From positions 1 to 10,202 of the forward strand of contig JAFRPH010000066.1 of the NCBI GenBank assembly GCA_017429205.1: a stretch of 10,202 bases of DNA. Reading direction: 5' to 3'. Every line of letters begins with the position of its first letter. Position 1 is the first letter of the stretch. Below are positions 1 through 7,734 of this stretch, piece by piece. The notes beneath the pieces are model-generated. The model did not search any database, was not told where the DNA came from, and worked only from the letters and a program-made list of their open reading frames with translations. The position numbers were made by a program, and so were the translations under genes. Origin of the DNA: Bacteroidales bacterium (lineage in GTDB: Bacteria; Bacteroidota; Bacteroidia; Bacteroidales; UBA932).

Positions 1-728
1 AGCCAGGCGCGTTCGGTGCGCTCCATGATGCCGTAGTCGATAGAGACCTTCGGGCATTCGGCGTAGGCGCGCTCCACGAAGGCGGGATCGCCGATGCGGG
101 TTTCCCAGCCGGTAAACAGCTCCGTGACATCGGGGATGTAGCGCTCCATCTCCTCCCGGATGACGGAGGCCTTCCATAGGAAGATACCGGAGTTCCAGAA
201 GAACTCGCCGGTCCGGAAGAAGACTTCGGCCAGTTCCTGCGGCGGTTTCTCGGTGAAGGTCTTCACCTTCAGGGGCTGCTCCAGCTGCCAGGCGTTCTTC
301 CCTTCCTTGACCTGGATGTAACCGAAATTCACGTCCGGATTCTTCGGGACGATGCCGAGGGTCATCAGCACGTCGTGCTGTTCCACGTATTCGAACATCT
401 TCTCGACCGTCCGGGCGAACAAGCCCTCGTCCCGGATCACCAGGTCGCAGGGGGAGACGACCAGGACGGCCTCGGGGTCGCGCGCGAGGATGGAATAGGT
501 AGAGAAAGCCATGCAGGGAGCGGTCTTGCGTCCCAGCGGTTCCCGCAGGAGATTCTCCTCCGGCAGTTCGGGGAGCAGGATGCGCGCCGTCCCGGCATAT
601 TTTTCCAGAGTGACCACCAGGATGTTCTCCCGGGGCAGGAACCCGGCGAAGCGGTCGTATGTCATCCGGAGATAGGCCGCGGGCGAAGAGCCTCCGGCCA
701 TGATGACGCAATAGCGGTGTGTATCCAT
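1..728 (-). CDS. Mannose-1-phosphate guanylyltransferase-like protein, 3' end missing, signature motif deleted
   Basis: Start ATG is at 728 and 242 codons are visible before the left edge. The family makes GDP-mannose from GTP and mannose-1-phosphate for glycan synthesis in the cytoplasm. Family traits seen: MAGG at residues 10-13, TYDRFAGF near 23, ENILVVT near 33, a KTAPC block, an SPCDL segment in place of the usual PSDH, NFGYIQ, VKTFTEKP, FFWNSGIF, and SIDYGIME near the right of the visible part. Directly after MAGG the protein runs SSPAAYLRMTYDRF. Relatives have about 21 more residues here, holding the GxGxRxWPxSR and PKQF motifs that bind nucleotide and pyrophosphate. No other reading frame supplies them. 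As written the protein is probably catalytically impaired unless the assembly has lost 63 bases. It is last of the visible minus-strand operon, 11 bases after the YraN gene. Family assignment is firm; activity is doubtful. Confidence 0.85.
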   Translation of the reverse strand, partial: MDTHRYCVIMAGGSSPAAYLRMTYDRFAGFLPRENILVVTLEKYAGTARILLPELPEENLLREPLGRKTAPCMAFSTYSILARDPEAVLVVSPCDLVIRDEGLFARTVEKMFEYVEQHDVLMTLGIVPKNPDVNFGYIQVKEGKNAWQLEQPLKVKTFTEKPPQELAEVFFRTGEFFWNSGIFLWKASVIREEMERYIPDVTELFTGWETRIGDPAFVERAYAECPKVSIDYGIMERTERAW

Positions 729-739
729 AAACTATGTGG

Positions 740-1108
740 TTAGGTGTACATGGGGATCCAGGCCTGCGGGAAATACTTCACGCTGGTACGCGGCCCGTCG
801 AAGGTGACGGAAACCACGTCGAAGAACACTTCCCGGTCGGAGCCGGACCCGTTCAAATATTTCAAGGCGGCCGCGCTGATCCGCTGCTGCTTCCGGGAAT
901 CCACTTTTTCCTCGGGCGCCGCGTCGGCGCAGAGCCGCGTCTTAACTTCTACAAAATGCACACCATCCGGAGCCTCGGAAATGATATCCACCTCCAAATG
1001 GCTTCCGCGCCAGTTCCGCTGGAGGATGCGGTGGCCGCGCGACTGCAGGAAATCGCAGGCCATCTCCTCTCCCAGCACGCCGAGTGCGCGTTTTCCCTTC
1101 GTCTCCAT
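740..1108 (-). CDS. YraN/UPF0102 family endonuclease-like protein
   Basis: The protein has 122 residues, normal for this family. The start at 1108 (METKGKRALG) was chosen because the family motif GxxGE begins about ten residues later. The frame stays open upstream to 1267, but that part is the reverse reading of mutS2 and looks nothing like the family. Visible traits are GVLGEEMACDFLQSRGH, ILQRNWR, LEVDII and VEVKTR, the last two carrying the acidic and lysine residues of a PD-(D/E)XK-like nuclease fold, then KVDSRKQQRI and AALKYL. The cellular role of YraN proteins is poorly known; links to DNA processing or recombination are by fold. It lies 4 bases after the mutS2 stop, so it is very probably co-transcribed and perhaps translationally coupled with it. 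Pairing with a MutS-like ATPase fits a DNA-maintenance role, but that is inference. Confidence 0.9.
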   Translation of the reverse strand: METKGKRALGVLGEEMACDFLQSRGHRILQRNWRGSHLEVDIISEAPDGVHFVEVKTRLCADAAPEEKVDSRKQQRISAAALKYLNGSGSDREVFFDVVSVTFDGPRTSVKYFPQAWIPMYT

Positions 1109-1112
1109 CGTC

Positions 1113-3644
1113 CTACCCGAATTTGATGACCGTGACGCCCGATCCGCCGAACTGGATATGCTCGTCGGCGGCCGACACGACGCCCGGAACGGTGCGGGCG
1201 TATTTCTGGATTTCCTCGCGGAGGGCGCCCGTCCCCTTGCCGTGCAGGATACGTACCGAATTGACATCCAGCATGATGGCGTCGTCGATATAGCGCATCA
1301 CGTTCTCGATCGCTTCGCCGACCCGCTGTCCCCGGACATCCAGTTCCAGCTGGAAGCGGGCCTTCCGCTCCGCGATGCCGGCGTCATATACCTGCCGCGG
1401 CTTGGGCGTTTCCCGGACCGCCGCACGGTATTCGTTGGAGGTCACGCGCTCCACCCGGTCCAGCGGTAGCTTCGTGGACAGGTTCCCCACGATCACGGTC
1501 ACGGCCTTGGTGGAAACCTTGGACACTTCGCCCACCATGCCGCTGTCCTTGATCCGGACCTTCTCGCCTACCTTGAGCGGCGCGCTGCGGAAGGCGGCCA
1601 TCTTTTCGGCCTCGTCCTCCCCGGCGGCCATCCGCTCCCGTTCCTCGGGCGAGGCGCGGCGCGCCTTGCGGGCCCTGTCGCGTTCCTTCCGGTCCTGGAG
1701 CGACTTGAGCTTGCGGTCCAGGTATTCCTCCCGGTTCCGCCTGTCGTCCATCTTTTTCTCTGCCAAAGCCCCCAGGAATCCCTGCAGCTGCTCCCGGGCA
1801 TCCTTCGTGGCTTCCTTCTCAGCCTGCGTCTCCTTGATGGTGCGGATGGTGTTCTCCACCTCTCGGTTGGCCCGGCGGACAATCTCTTCCGCCTCTTTCC
1901 GGGCCTCTTCCAGGATGTTCTTCCGGAGCTGCTTGATGTCCTGAAGCTCCTTCTGGTAGCGGTCCGTCACCGCTTCCAGCGTCTTGTCGGTCGCCCGGAT
2001 CTTGGTGAGTTTCTCGTCCAGGGCACGCCGGTTGCGGGCGATCCGCCGCAGATTCCGCTCGATGCCCACGAACTCTTCACCGGCCCGGTCCTCGGCATCC
2101 TTGACGATCGGCTCCGGCAGGCCCATCTTGCGGGCCAGTTCGAAGGCGAAGGAATTGCCGGGCAGTCCGATCTCCAGCTGGAACAGCGGAGCGATATTCT
2201 TGGCATCGAACTGCATCGCGCCGTTGACCACGCCCGTTTCGGCGCCGGACGCGTACAGTTTCAGGTTCGTATAGTGCGTCGTGATGACCCCGTACACGCC
2301 CCGGCGGTCCAGTTCCGCGAGGATCGCCTCCGCGATCGCCCCGCCAGCGGCCGGTTCCGTTCCGGACCCGAATTCATCAATCAGCACGAGTGTGCGGCCA
2401 TCGGCGACGGAAAGCATCGTCTTCATGTCGGACAGGAACGAACTGTAGGTGGAAAGGTCGTTGTCGATGGACTGGTCATCGCCGATGGACACCAGGATGC
2501 GGTCGAAGACCGGCAGTTCCGACGTCTCGGAGGTCGGGATGAGCATACCCCATTGGAACATGTACTGGAGCAGGCCTACAGTCTTGAGACACACGGACTT
2601 GCCACCGGCGTTGGGGCCGGAGATCAGCAGGATGTGCTTCGTGGGGGTGAGGGTGACGGTAAGCGGGACGATGGACCTCCGCTCTTTCCGGAGCGCCCGT
2701 TCCAGGAGCGGATGGCGCGCCTTCCGGAGCGACAGCTCGCCGCTTTCCGACAGGACCGGCATGCCGGCGATGTAGTCCAGCGCCACGTTCGCCTTCGCCA
2801 TCAGGAAATCGATTTCGCCGAGGAAGACCGCGGCGTCCATCAGGTCCGGCACATAAGGGCGCAGGAACTCGGAGAACTCGTGCAGGATCCGGGCGATCTC
2901 GCGGGTCTCGGCAAAACGGAGTTCGGAGACTTCGTTGGTGAGGGCGACGATTTCGGCCGGCTCGATGAACGTGGTCTTGCCGGTGGCGGATTCGTCGTAG
3001 ACAAAGCCCTGGAACTGGCGCTTCTTCGCCGAGGCGACCGGGATGAGCATCTTCCCGTCCCGGATGGAAACGCTGGCCCCTTCCTCCACGAGCCCGTCCT
3101 GCTGCGCTTTCCGGAGGATGGCGTTCATCCGCTTGGAGACATTGATTTCCCGTTCGCGGATGGAGGTCCGGATCTCATAGAGCTTGTCCGAGGCCGTATC
3201 CTTGATTTCTCCGTATTTGTCCAGGATACCGTCGATGCGGTGCTGCACCTCGGGGAATCCCGTCACGCCGGCGGCCATCCGCTTGAGGGCAGGGTAGATG
3301 CCATCCTTGATGCCGCGGAAGAACCCCGTCACTTTCCGGAGGGTCTCCAGCATCGTCCGGAGCCGTCCCAGGGACAGCTGGTCGATGGTGGCGTTTTTGC
3401 CGATGGGCTCCAGGAAATGCAGGCAGTCGATGTAGCCGCTGGTGGGGAAACTCTCCTCGAACATGAGGATGAGGCGCATCTCGTCGGTGAGCTGGAGCCG
3501 TTTCCGGATCTCCGCCGGGTCGGTGGAAAAGGCTTCGCCTTCCACCCGCGCGGCGGCATAGTCCGTCGAACAGCGGTCGGAGATGGCCGCCCGCACCCGG
3601 TCGAATCCCAGTTTCTGTTCCAGTCTGCCCAAGGTTTCTTCCAT
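1113..3644 (-). CDS. mutS2: MutS2 ATPase with C-terminal Smr domain
   Basis: The protein has 843 residues, slightly over the usual ~780-800, and is complete. The order is an N-terminal MutS-type core and lever region (about 1-320), an ATPase domain with Walker A GPNAGGKS at 343-350, Walker B TLVLIDEFGSGTEP from 418 and the TTHY motif at 455-458. A long charged coiled-coil region rich in Arg, Lys and Glu follows (about 520-690), then a KOW-like VGEKVRI stretch, and a Smr domain with LDVRG at 768-772 and HGKGTG at 801-806. LDVRG replaces the more common LDLRG. MutS2 proteins bind branched DNA, limit recombination and in some bacteria rescue collided ribosomes through the Smr nuclease domain; which applies here cannot be told. 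The gene starts 3 bases after the cdaA stop. The purine-rich GGAGGAGG at the end of cdaA could act as a ribosome site. Confidence 0.97.
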   Translation of the reverse strand: MEETLGRLEQKLGFDRVRAAISDRCSTDYAAARVEGEAFSTDPAEIRKRLQLTDEMRLILMFEESFPTSGYIDCLHFLEPIGKNATIDQLSLGRLRTMLETLRKVTGFFRGIKDGIYPALKRMAAGVTGFPEVQHRIDGILDKYGEIKDTASDKLYEIRTSIREREINVSKRMNAILRKAQQDGLVEEGASVSIRDGKMLIPVASAKKRQFQGFVYDESATGKTTFIEPAEIVALTNEVSELRFAETREIARILHEFSEFLRPYVPDLMDAAVFLGEIDFLMAKANVALDYIAGMPVLSESGELSLRKARHPLLERALRKERRSIVPLTVTLTPTKHILLISGPNAGGKSVCLKTVGLLQYMFQWGMLIPTSETSELPVFDRILVSIGDDQSIDNDLSTYSSFLSDMKTMLSVADGRTLVLIDEFGSGTEPAAGGAIAEAILAELDRRGVYGVITTHYTNLKLYASGAETGVVNGAMQFDAKNIAPLFQLEIGLPGNSFAFELARKMGLPEPIVKDAEDRAGEEFVGIERNLRRIARNRRALDEKLTKIRATDKTLEAVTDRYQKELQDIKQLRKNILEEARKEAEEIVRRANREVENTIRTIKETQAEKEATKDAREQLQGFLGALAEKKMDDRRNREEYLDRKLKSLQDRKERDRARKARRASPEERERMAAGEDEAEKMAAFRSAPLKVGEKVRIKDSGMVGEVSKVSTKAVTVIVGNLSTKLPLDRVERVTSNEYRAAVRETPKPRQVYDAGIAERKARFQLELDVRGQRVGEAIENVMRYIDDAIMLDVNSVRILHGKGTGALREEIQKYARTVPGVVSAADEHIQFGGSGVTVIKFG

Positions 3645-3647
3645 CCT

Positions 3648-4499
3648 TTACGCCTCCTCCTTTCCTTCCTTCGGGGTCTCCGACGCATCCTTCGGCGAAT
3701 CCATCGCACGGCCCAGCAGCTGCCGGAGCTCCTGCATCGACGACACTTCCACCGCCTCCCCGCTGCGGACGAAGCGGACGGCGCCGCTCTCTTCCGAAAC
3801 CACGATGATGTCGGCGTCGGTGTCCTCGGACAGGCCGATGGCCGCGCGGTGCCGCATCCCGAAGTGAGCCGGAATGTCCGTGCGGTTGGTCATCGGAAGC
3901 TGGCAGCGGGCCGCTGCGATATGGTTGCCGATGATGATCATCGCCCCGTCGTGCAGGGGGGAATTCTTGAAAAAAATGTTCATGATGAGCCGGCGGTTGA
4001 TCTCCGCATCGAAGCGGTCGCCCGTCTCGATGAACTCCTCCATCGAACTCTTGTGCTGGATGACGATGAGGGCGCCGGTCTTCTCGGCCGACATCGCCCG
4101 TACCGCCTCGGCCAACTCTTCCACGCTGTGGCTGCCGAGCCGTTCCTCCTTGATGCCCAGGATCTTGTTGAACAGGTCACCCGTGCGGCGGGAAATGCCC
4201 GTCTGCATCGCAAAGCGGTTCAGCAGGTGGCGGATTTCCGGCTGGAAGATGATGATGATGGCGAGCACACCCACGTCCAGGATGGCGTTCAGGAGGACCG
4301 TCATCATCCGCATGTTGAGGGCGGAAGCGATGGCCTGCGCCGCCACGAGCAGCGCGAGGACCAGCACGATGTTCACCACGGTGGACTCGCCCCGGATGCT
4401 CCGCAGCAGGAAAAAAATGAGCAGGGCGACCATCCCGATATCCAGGACGTCCGCCAGGCCGAACTGCAGGAAACCGAATATGCCAAGCACTTTCGCCAT
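3648..4499 (-). CDS. cdaA: Diadenylate cyclase CdaA (DacA), c-di-AMP synthase
   Basis: The membrane-bound enzyme makes cyclic di-AMP from two ATP. At 283 residues it is normal for CdaA. Three hydrophobic segments lie at about 17-33, 40-61 and 67-86, followed by a short linker and the DAC domain. The catalytic motifs are intact: DGA at 184-186 (within SPLHDGAMII) and RHR at 216-218 (within FGMRHRAAIG). The C-terminus after residue 268 is a charged, probably disordered tail (SPKDASETPKEGKEEA). No CdaR or GlmM gene is visible beside it, unlike in Firmicutes. It is the first gene of the minus-strand operon with mutS2, and its start lies 7 bases after a TAnnTTTG box, so the leader is very short. 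c-di-AMP usually controls potassium and osmolyte transport and wall stress. Confidence 0.96.
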   Translation of the reverse strand: MAKVLGIFGFLQFGLADVLDIGMVALLIFFLLRSIRGESTVVNIVLVLALLVAAQAIASALNMRMMTVLLNAILDVGVLAIIIIFQPEIRHLLNRFAMQTGISRRTGDLFNKILGIKEERLGSHSVEELAEAVRAMSAEKTGALIVIQHKSSMEEFIETGDRFDAEINRRLIMNIFFKNSPLHDGAMIIIGNHIAAARCQLPMTNRTDIPAHFGMRHRAAIGLSEDTDADIIVVSEESGAVRFVRSGEAVEVSSMQELRQLLGRAMDSPKDASETPKEGKEEA

Positions 4500-4506
4500 G
4501 ACAGGA

Positions 4507-4530
4507 CAAAGTTACGAAAAGTCCGGACAA
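4507..4530 (-). promoter_or_regulatory. Candidate promoter of the cdaA-mutS2 operon
   Basis: Read on the minus strand, TAACTTTG (4514-4507) matches the Bacteroidota -7 box TAnnTTTG. A TTG at 4530-4528 lies 13 bases upstream. The box ends 7 bases before the cdaA ATG, which predicts a leaderless or nearly leaderless transcript. The TTG is half of a CAATTG shared with the thrA promoter. The -7 match is direct; the TTG assignment is tentative because the usual -33/-7 spacing is longer. Confidence 0.6.
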
Positions 4531-4552
4531 TTGCGAAAAATAGTTACCTTTG
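4528..4552 (+). promoter_or_regulatory. Candidate promoter of thrA
   Basis: TACCTTTG at 4545-4552 matches TAnnTTTG. A TTG at 4531-4533, inside the palindrome CAATTG (4528-4533), lies 11 bases upstream. The box ends only 4 bases before the thrA ATG at 4557, so the transcript is expected to be leaderless or nearly so, leaving no room for a threonine or lysine leader peptide or riboswitch. The overlapping palindrome GTCCGGAC (4521-4528) could be a regulator half-site, but this is speculative. Confidence 0.6.
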
Positions 4553-4556
4553 TGCC

Positions 4557-6635
4557 ATGTTCCGAGTCTTGAAATTCGGCGGGTCGTCGGTGGCGGATGC
4601 CACGGCCATGTCCCGCGTGCTGGATATCGTTGGCGGTGAGCTCAATAAAGGTCGTGTCGTGCTCGTGAGCTCGGCCATCAGCGGCTGTACGGACGGTCTC
4701 CTCTCCTGTGCTGCCGGGGACACGTCGAGCCTGGATGCCCTGCGTGAACGGCATCTCGCCATCGTGCAGCGGCTGTTCACGGGCGGGGAGCGGGATTCTG
4801 CCGCGAAGGAGGTCCTGCGGCTGTTTGCCGCGATGGAGGCCGCACCGGCCGATGAAAAAGTCACGTACGGAGAACTTCTCTCCACCCGCATCCTCGCCCG
4901 GAAGCTCGAATGCGACGGACTGGCTGTCCATTGGGCTGATTCCCGGAATCTCATCGTCAAGGACCAGCTTCCGGAAACGTACCGGAGAATCCGGACGGCG
5001 CTGAAAGCGACGGAAGCCGCCGTCATCGTGGCGCCGGGCTTCATCTGCTCCGACACCACCGGCAAGGTCTGCACCCTCGGCCGCGGCGGATCCGACTACA
5101 GCGCCGCCCTGTATGCGGCGGCCCTGCAGGCCGAATCCCTCCAGATCTGGACCGACGTCCCCGGCATCATGACGGCGAACCCGAAAGAGGTCCCCGCCGC
5201 CCGGACCGTCCCCGAGATGTCCTACCGCGCCGCCCTGGAAATGGCAGAGCACGGGGCCAAGGTCCTCTACGCCCCCACCGTCGCCCCGGCGATGGAAGCG
5301 GGCATCGACATTGAAATCCGGAACACCTTCGCCCCCGCGGGCCGATATACCCGCATCGCGGCGGTGGCCGATGCCACGCCGTGGGTGGGCGTCACCTCTT
5401 CGAAGGAAGAAATCTGCCTTGTAGGCTCGCAGGAGGCCGACCTGGACGCAGCGGCCAGCCAGATACGCGAGGCACTCCGTACCGCCGGCATCGCCGCCCT
5501 GGACGTCCGTCCCGAAAGGCGGAACCTCCTCGTCCGTGTCCGCGAGGCCGTGGTGCAACCGGCCCTGCGGGCGCTCCACCGGGCCTTCTTCGAGACCCGG
5601 CCGGTCCGGGAAGTGTGCCTGTTCATCGCCGGAGCCGGGGCCGTGGGCCGCGCCCTCGTGACCATGGTCGGCAACACGGCGGCAACCGTGTCCGAACGGA
5701 CCGGGAAGGCGCTCCGCGTGGCGGGGCTGGCCGACAGCCGGCATTACCGCATCGACCTGGGCGGCGGCGTGACCTCCCTGGAAAGAGGCGTCGCCGGCGA
5801 CTTCGTGGACGCGGTCATCGACCTGGCGCCCCAGGGAGCCGTCTTCGTGGACTGCACCGACAGCGAAACCCTGTACCGGCGCTATCCGGATCTGTTCCGG
5901 GCAGGCCTGAACATCGTCTCCTCCAACCGGCGCTCCCTCGCCGTCCCTTACGTGGAATATGCAGCCCTGCAGGCCTCAGCCCGCGAAAACGGCCGCTTCT
6001 TCCGCTATGAAACCACCGTGGGCGCGGCGCTCCCGATGCTGGAATCCCTGGCCATCGGCGCCAACAGCTCCGACGAAGTGGAACGCATCGATGCCGTCGT
6101 CTCCTGCACCCTGAACCAGATCCTCAGCGCCTACGGAGAAGGGCCCACCTTCGCCTCGCTCGTTCGCGCGGCGCAGGAAGCCGGACTCACCGAACCCGAC
6201 CCGCGCCTGGACCTCGGCGGACGGGACGCCCTGCGGAAGCTCCTCATCCTGGCCCGCGAGGCCGGCGTCCAGCTGGAGGAGCAGGATGTGGACATCCGGC
6301 CCATCATCCCTGCCGCCCTATTCGGCGTGCCCCTGGAGGATTTCTACCGCGGACTCGAAGAGATGGAGCCCGTCTTTGCCGAGGCGCACCGCCAGGCGCT
6401 CCGCGCCGGCTGTCACCGCCGCTTCGTCGCATTCCTGGAAAAGACGCCCGCCGGCTACCGGGCCGGCATCCGCGTCCAGCAGGTGCCCGAGGACCATCCG
6501 GCCTACTACCTGAAAGGCACGGAGAACGCCATCCTCATCCGCAGCGCCTTCCACCCCACGCCCATCGTCATCCAGGGCCCCGGCGAAGGCGCCCGCCAGG
6601 CCGCCGCCAGTTTGCTGAACGATATCCTGCGGTAG
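4557..6635 (+). CDS. thrA: Bifunctional aspartokinase / homoserine dehydrogenase, compact form
   Basis: Phosphorylates aspartate (N-terminal half) and reduces aspartate semialdehyde to homoserine (C-terminal half), feeding lysine, threonine and methionine synthesis. The start MFRVLKFGGSSV places the kinase motif KFGGSSV at 6-12; other kinase motifs are TYGE (E106), TLGRGGSD (173-180) and IWTDVPGIMTANPK (197-210). Only one ACT-like region (about 277-346) follows, where ThrA usually has two. The dehydrogenase starts with FIAGAGAVG (G359, G361, G364) and keeps YETTVGAALP, TEPDPR, and D557 and K561 of GGRDALRKLLILARE. The lysine of the usual NK motif is arginine (R458, in SSNRRS), and the glycine of GTxN is cysteine (C517). 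At 692 residues it is well short of the usual ~810-820. The open frame extends far upstream, but only as antisense of mutS2 and cdaA. Kinase call firm; dehydrogenase activity less so. Confidence 0.93.
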   Translation: MFRVLKFGGSSVADATAMSRVLDIVGGELNKGRVVLVSSAISGCTDGLLSCAAGDTSSLDALRERHLAIVQRLFTGGERDSAAKEVLRLFAAMEAAPADEKVTYGELLSTRILARKLECDGLAVHWADSRNLIVKDQLPETYRRIRTALKATEAAVIVAPGFICSDTTGKVCTLGRGGSDYSAALYAAALQAESLQIWTDVPGIMTANPKEVPAARTVPEMSYRAALEMAEHGAKVLYAPTVAPAMEAGIDIEIRNTFAPAGRYTRIAAVADATPWVGVTSSKEEICLVGSQEADLDAAASQIREALRTAGIAALDVRPERRNLLVRVREAVVQPALRALHRAFFETRPVREVCLFIAGAGAVGRALVTMVGNTAATVSERTGKALRVAGLADSRHYRIDLGGGVTSLERGVAGDFVDAVIDLAPQGAVFVDCTDSETLYRRYPDLFRAGLNIVSSNRRSLAVPYVEYAALQASARENGRFFRYETTVGAALPMLESLAIGANSSDEVERIDAVVSCTLNQILSAYGEGPTFASLVRAAQEAGLTEPDPRLDLGGRDALRKLLILAREAGVQLEEQDVDIRPIIPAALFGVPLEDFYRGLEEMEPVFAEAHRQALRAGCHRRFVAFLEKTPAGYRAGIRVQQVPEDHPAYYLKGTENAILIRSAFHPTPIVIQGPGEGARQAAASLLNDILR

Positions 6636-6641
6636 ACTCCG

Positions 6642-6668
6642 TTTTTGCAAACATATTTCGTATCTTTG
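6642..6668 (+). promoter_or_regulatory. Candidate promoter of asd
   Basis: TATCTTTG at 6661-6668 matches the Bacteroidota -7 box, with TTTTTG at 6642-6647 lying 13 bases upstream. The box ends 26 bases before the asd ATG. It sits in the 59-base AT-rich gap after thrA, so asd can probably be transcribed independently of thrA. Confidence 0.6.
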
Positions 6669-6694
6669 CTGCGGTTAATTGTAAAACGAATCGT

Positions 6695-7687
6695 ATGAAA
6701 GTCGCAGTCGTCGGAGCCACCGGCCTGGTGGGCTCCAAAATGTTGAGGGTTCTGGAGGAGCGTCATTTCCCCGTGACCGAGCTCCTTCCCGTCGCGTCCT
6801 CCCGTTCCTGGGGGAAGAAGGTCGTGTTCCAAGGCCGTGAATGGACGGTCATCAGTGCCGAAGAGGCCATTTCCCGGAAACCCGCCGTCGCCATCTTCAG
6901 CGCCGGTGGCGCCGCTTCGGGCGAACTGGCCCCGAAGTTTGCGGCCGCCGGCTGCCGGGTCGTGGACAATTCATCCTACTGGCGCATGGACCCGACCAAG
7001 AAACTCGTCGTCCCCGAAATCAACGGCGACGTCCTGGGCCCGGACGACTATATCATCGCCAATCCGAACTGTTCCACCATCCAGATGGTGATGGCCCTGG
7101 CCCCGCTCCACAAGGCCTATGGGATCAAGCGCATCGTCGTTTCCACCTACCAGAGCGTGTCCGGCAGCGGCCAGAAGGGCGTGAACCAGCTCAAGACCGA
7201 GCGTGCCGGCGGCAAGGGCGACTTCTACCCGCACCCGATCGACCTGAACACCCTGCCGCATATCGACGTCTTCCTGGACAACGGTTACACCAAGGAGGAG
7301 ATGAAGATGGTCAACGAAACCCGGAAAATCCTCCGGGACGACACGATCGCCGTCACCGCCACCACCGTCCGCGTACCGGTCTGGGGCGGCCATTCGGAAA
7401 GTGTCAACGTGGAGTTCTGCAAGCCCTTCGAGGTTTCCGAAGCGCGCGCCCTGATGGCCGCGATGCCCGGCGTCGTCATCCAGGACGATCCCGAGAACAA
7501 GGTCTACCCGATGCCCCTCTATGCCGAGGGCAAGGACGAAGTCTTCGTCGGCCGCATCCGCCGCGACTTCTCCGTCGAGAACGGCCTCAACTTCTGGTGC
7601 GTCGCCGACAACCTGCGCAAGGGCGCCGCGACCAACGCCGTCCAGATCGCCCAGCTCCTGCTGGAGAAGGGACTGCTGGCCGAGTAG
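6695..7687 (+). CDS. asd: Aspartate-semialdehyde dehydrogenase
   Basis: Reduces aspartyl-4-phosphate to aspartate semialdehyde with NADPH, the step after aspartokinase and the branch point for lysine/diaminopimelate and threonine/methionine. The protein has 330 residues, typical of the shorter Asd class. Motifs seen: nucleotide loop GATGLVG (7-13), SAGG (69-72), the catalytic cysteine C126 in NPNCSTIQ, VSTYQSVSGSGQKGV, the catalytic histidine H233 in VWGGHSESV, and DNLRKGAATNAVQIA near the end, which is the family's C-terminal signature. No key residue is missing. There is no clear Shine-Dalgarno sequence before the ATG, as expected for Bacteroidota. It lies 59 bases after thrA with its own promoter and is followed by a 194-base gap with repeats. 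Confidence 0.98.
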   Translation: MKVAVVGATGLVGSKMLRVLEERHFPVTELLPVASSRSWGKKVVFQGREWTVISAEEAISRKPAVAIFSAGGAASGELAPKFAAAGCRVVDNSSYWRMDPTKKLVVPEINGDVLGPDDYIIANPNCSTIQMVMALAPLHKAYGIKRIVVSTYQSVSGSGQKGVNQLKTERAGGKGDFYPHPIDLNTLPHIDVFLDNGYTKEEMKMVNETRKILRDDTIAVTATTVRVPVWGGHSESVNVEFCKPFEVSEARALMAAMPGVVIQDDPENKVYPMPLYAEGKDEVFVGRIRRDFSVENGLNFWCVADNLRKGAATNAVQIAQLLLEKGLLAE

Positions 7688-7689
7688 CG

Positions 7690-7729
7690 CCTTCCCGTGA
7701 GCGAACAGGGGGATCTTCTCTCGCGAAGG
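7690..7729 (+). terminator. Stem-loop just after asd, possible terminator
   Basis: CCTTCCCGTGAG (7690-7701) pairs with CTCTCGCGAAGG (7718-7729) over 12 positions with 2 mismatches and a 16-base loop. It begins two bases after the asd stop codon. There is no clean T tract after it (TTCGGAAAAT follows), so it may be a weak terminator, an mRNA-stabilising stem, or chance in GC-rich DNA. Confidence 0.35.
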
Positions 7730-7734
7730 TTCGG

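Noticed and set aside
660..700. Frameshift hiding the guanylyltransferase signature
   Set aside because: The other two frames across this stretch do not encode GxGxRxWP, and the frame is the same on both sides; the bases are absent, not shifted.
1109..1267. Upstream extension of the YraN gene
   Set aside because: It overlaps the 3' end of mutS2 out of frame and has Ser/Arg/Pro-rich composition; the family homology begins just after the ATG at 1108.
2274..4556. Long open frame on the plus strand continuing in frame into thrA
   Set aside because: It is antisense to mutS2 and cdaA, which have full family motifs. The peptide is low-complexity and resembles nothing; KFGGSSV begins right after the ATG at 4557.
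4512..5744. Minus-strand open frame of about 410 codons opposite thrA
   Set aside because: GC-rich shadow of thrA with no recognisable motif; the plus strand has clear aspartokinase motifs.
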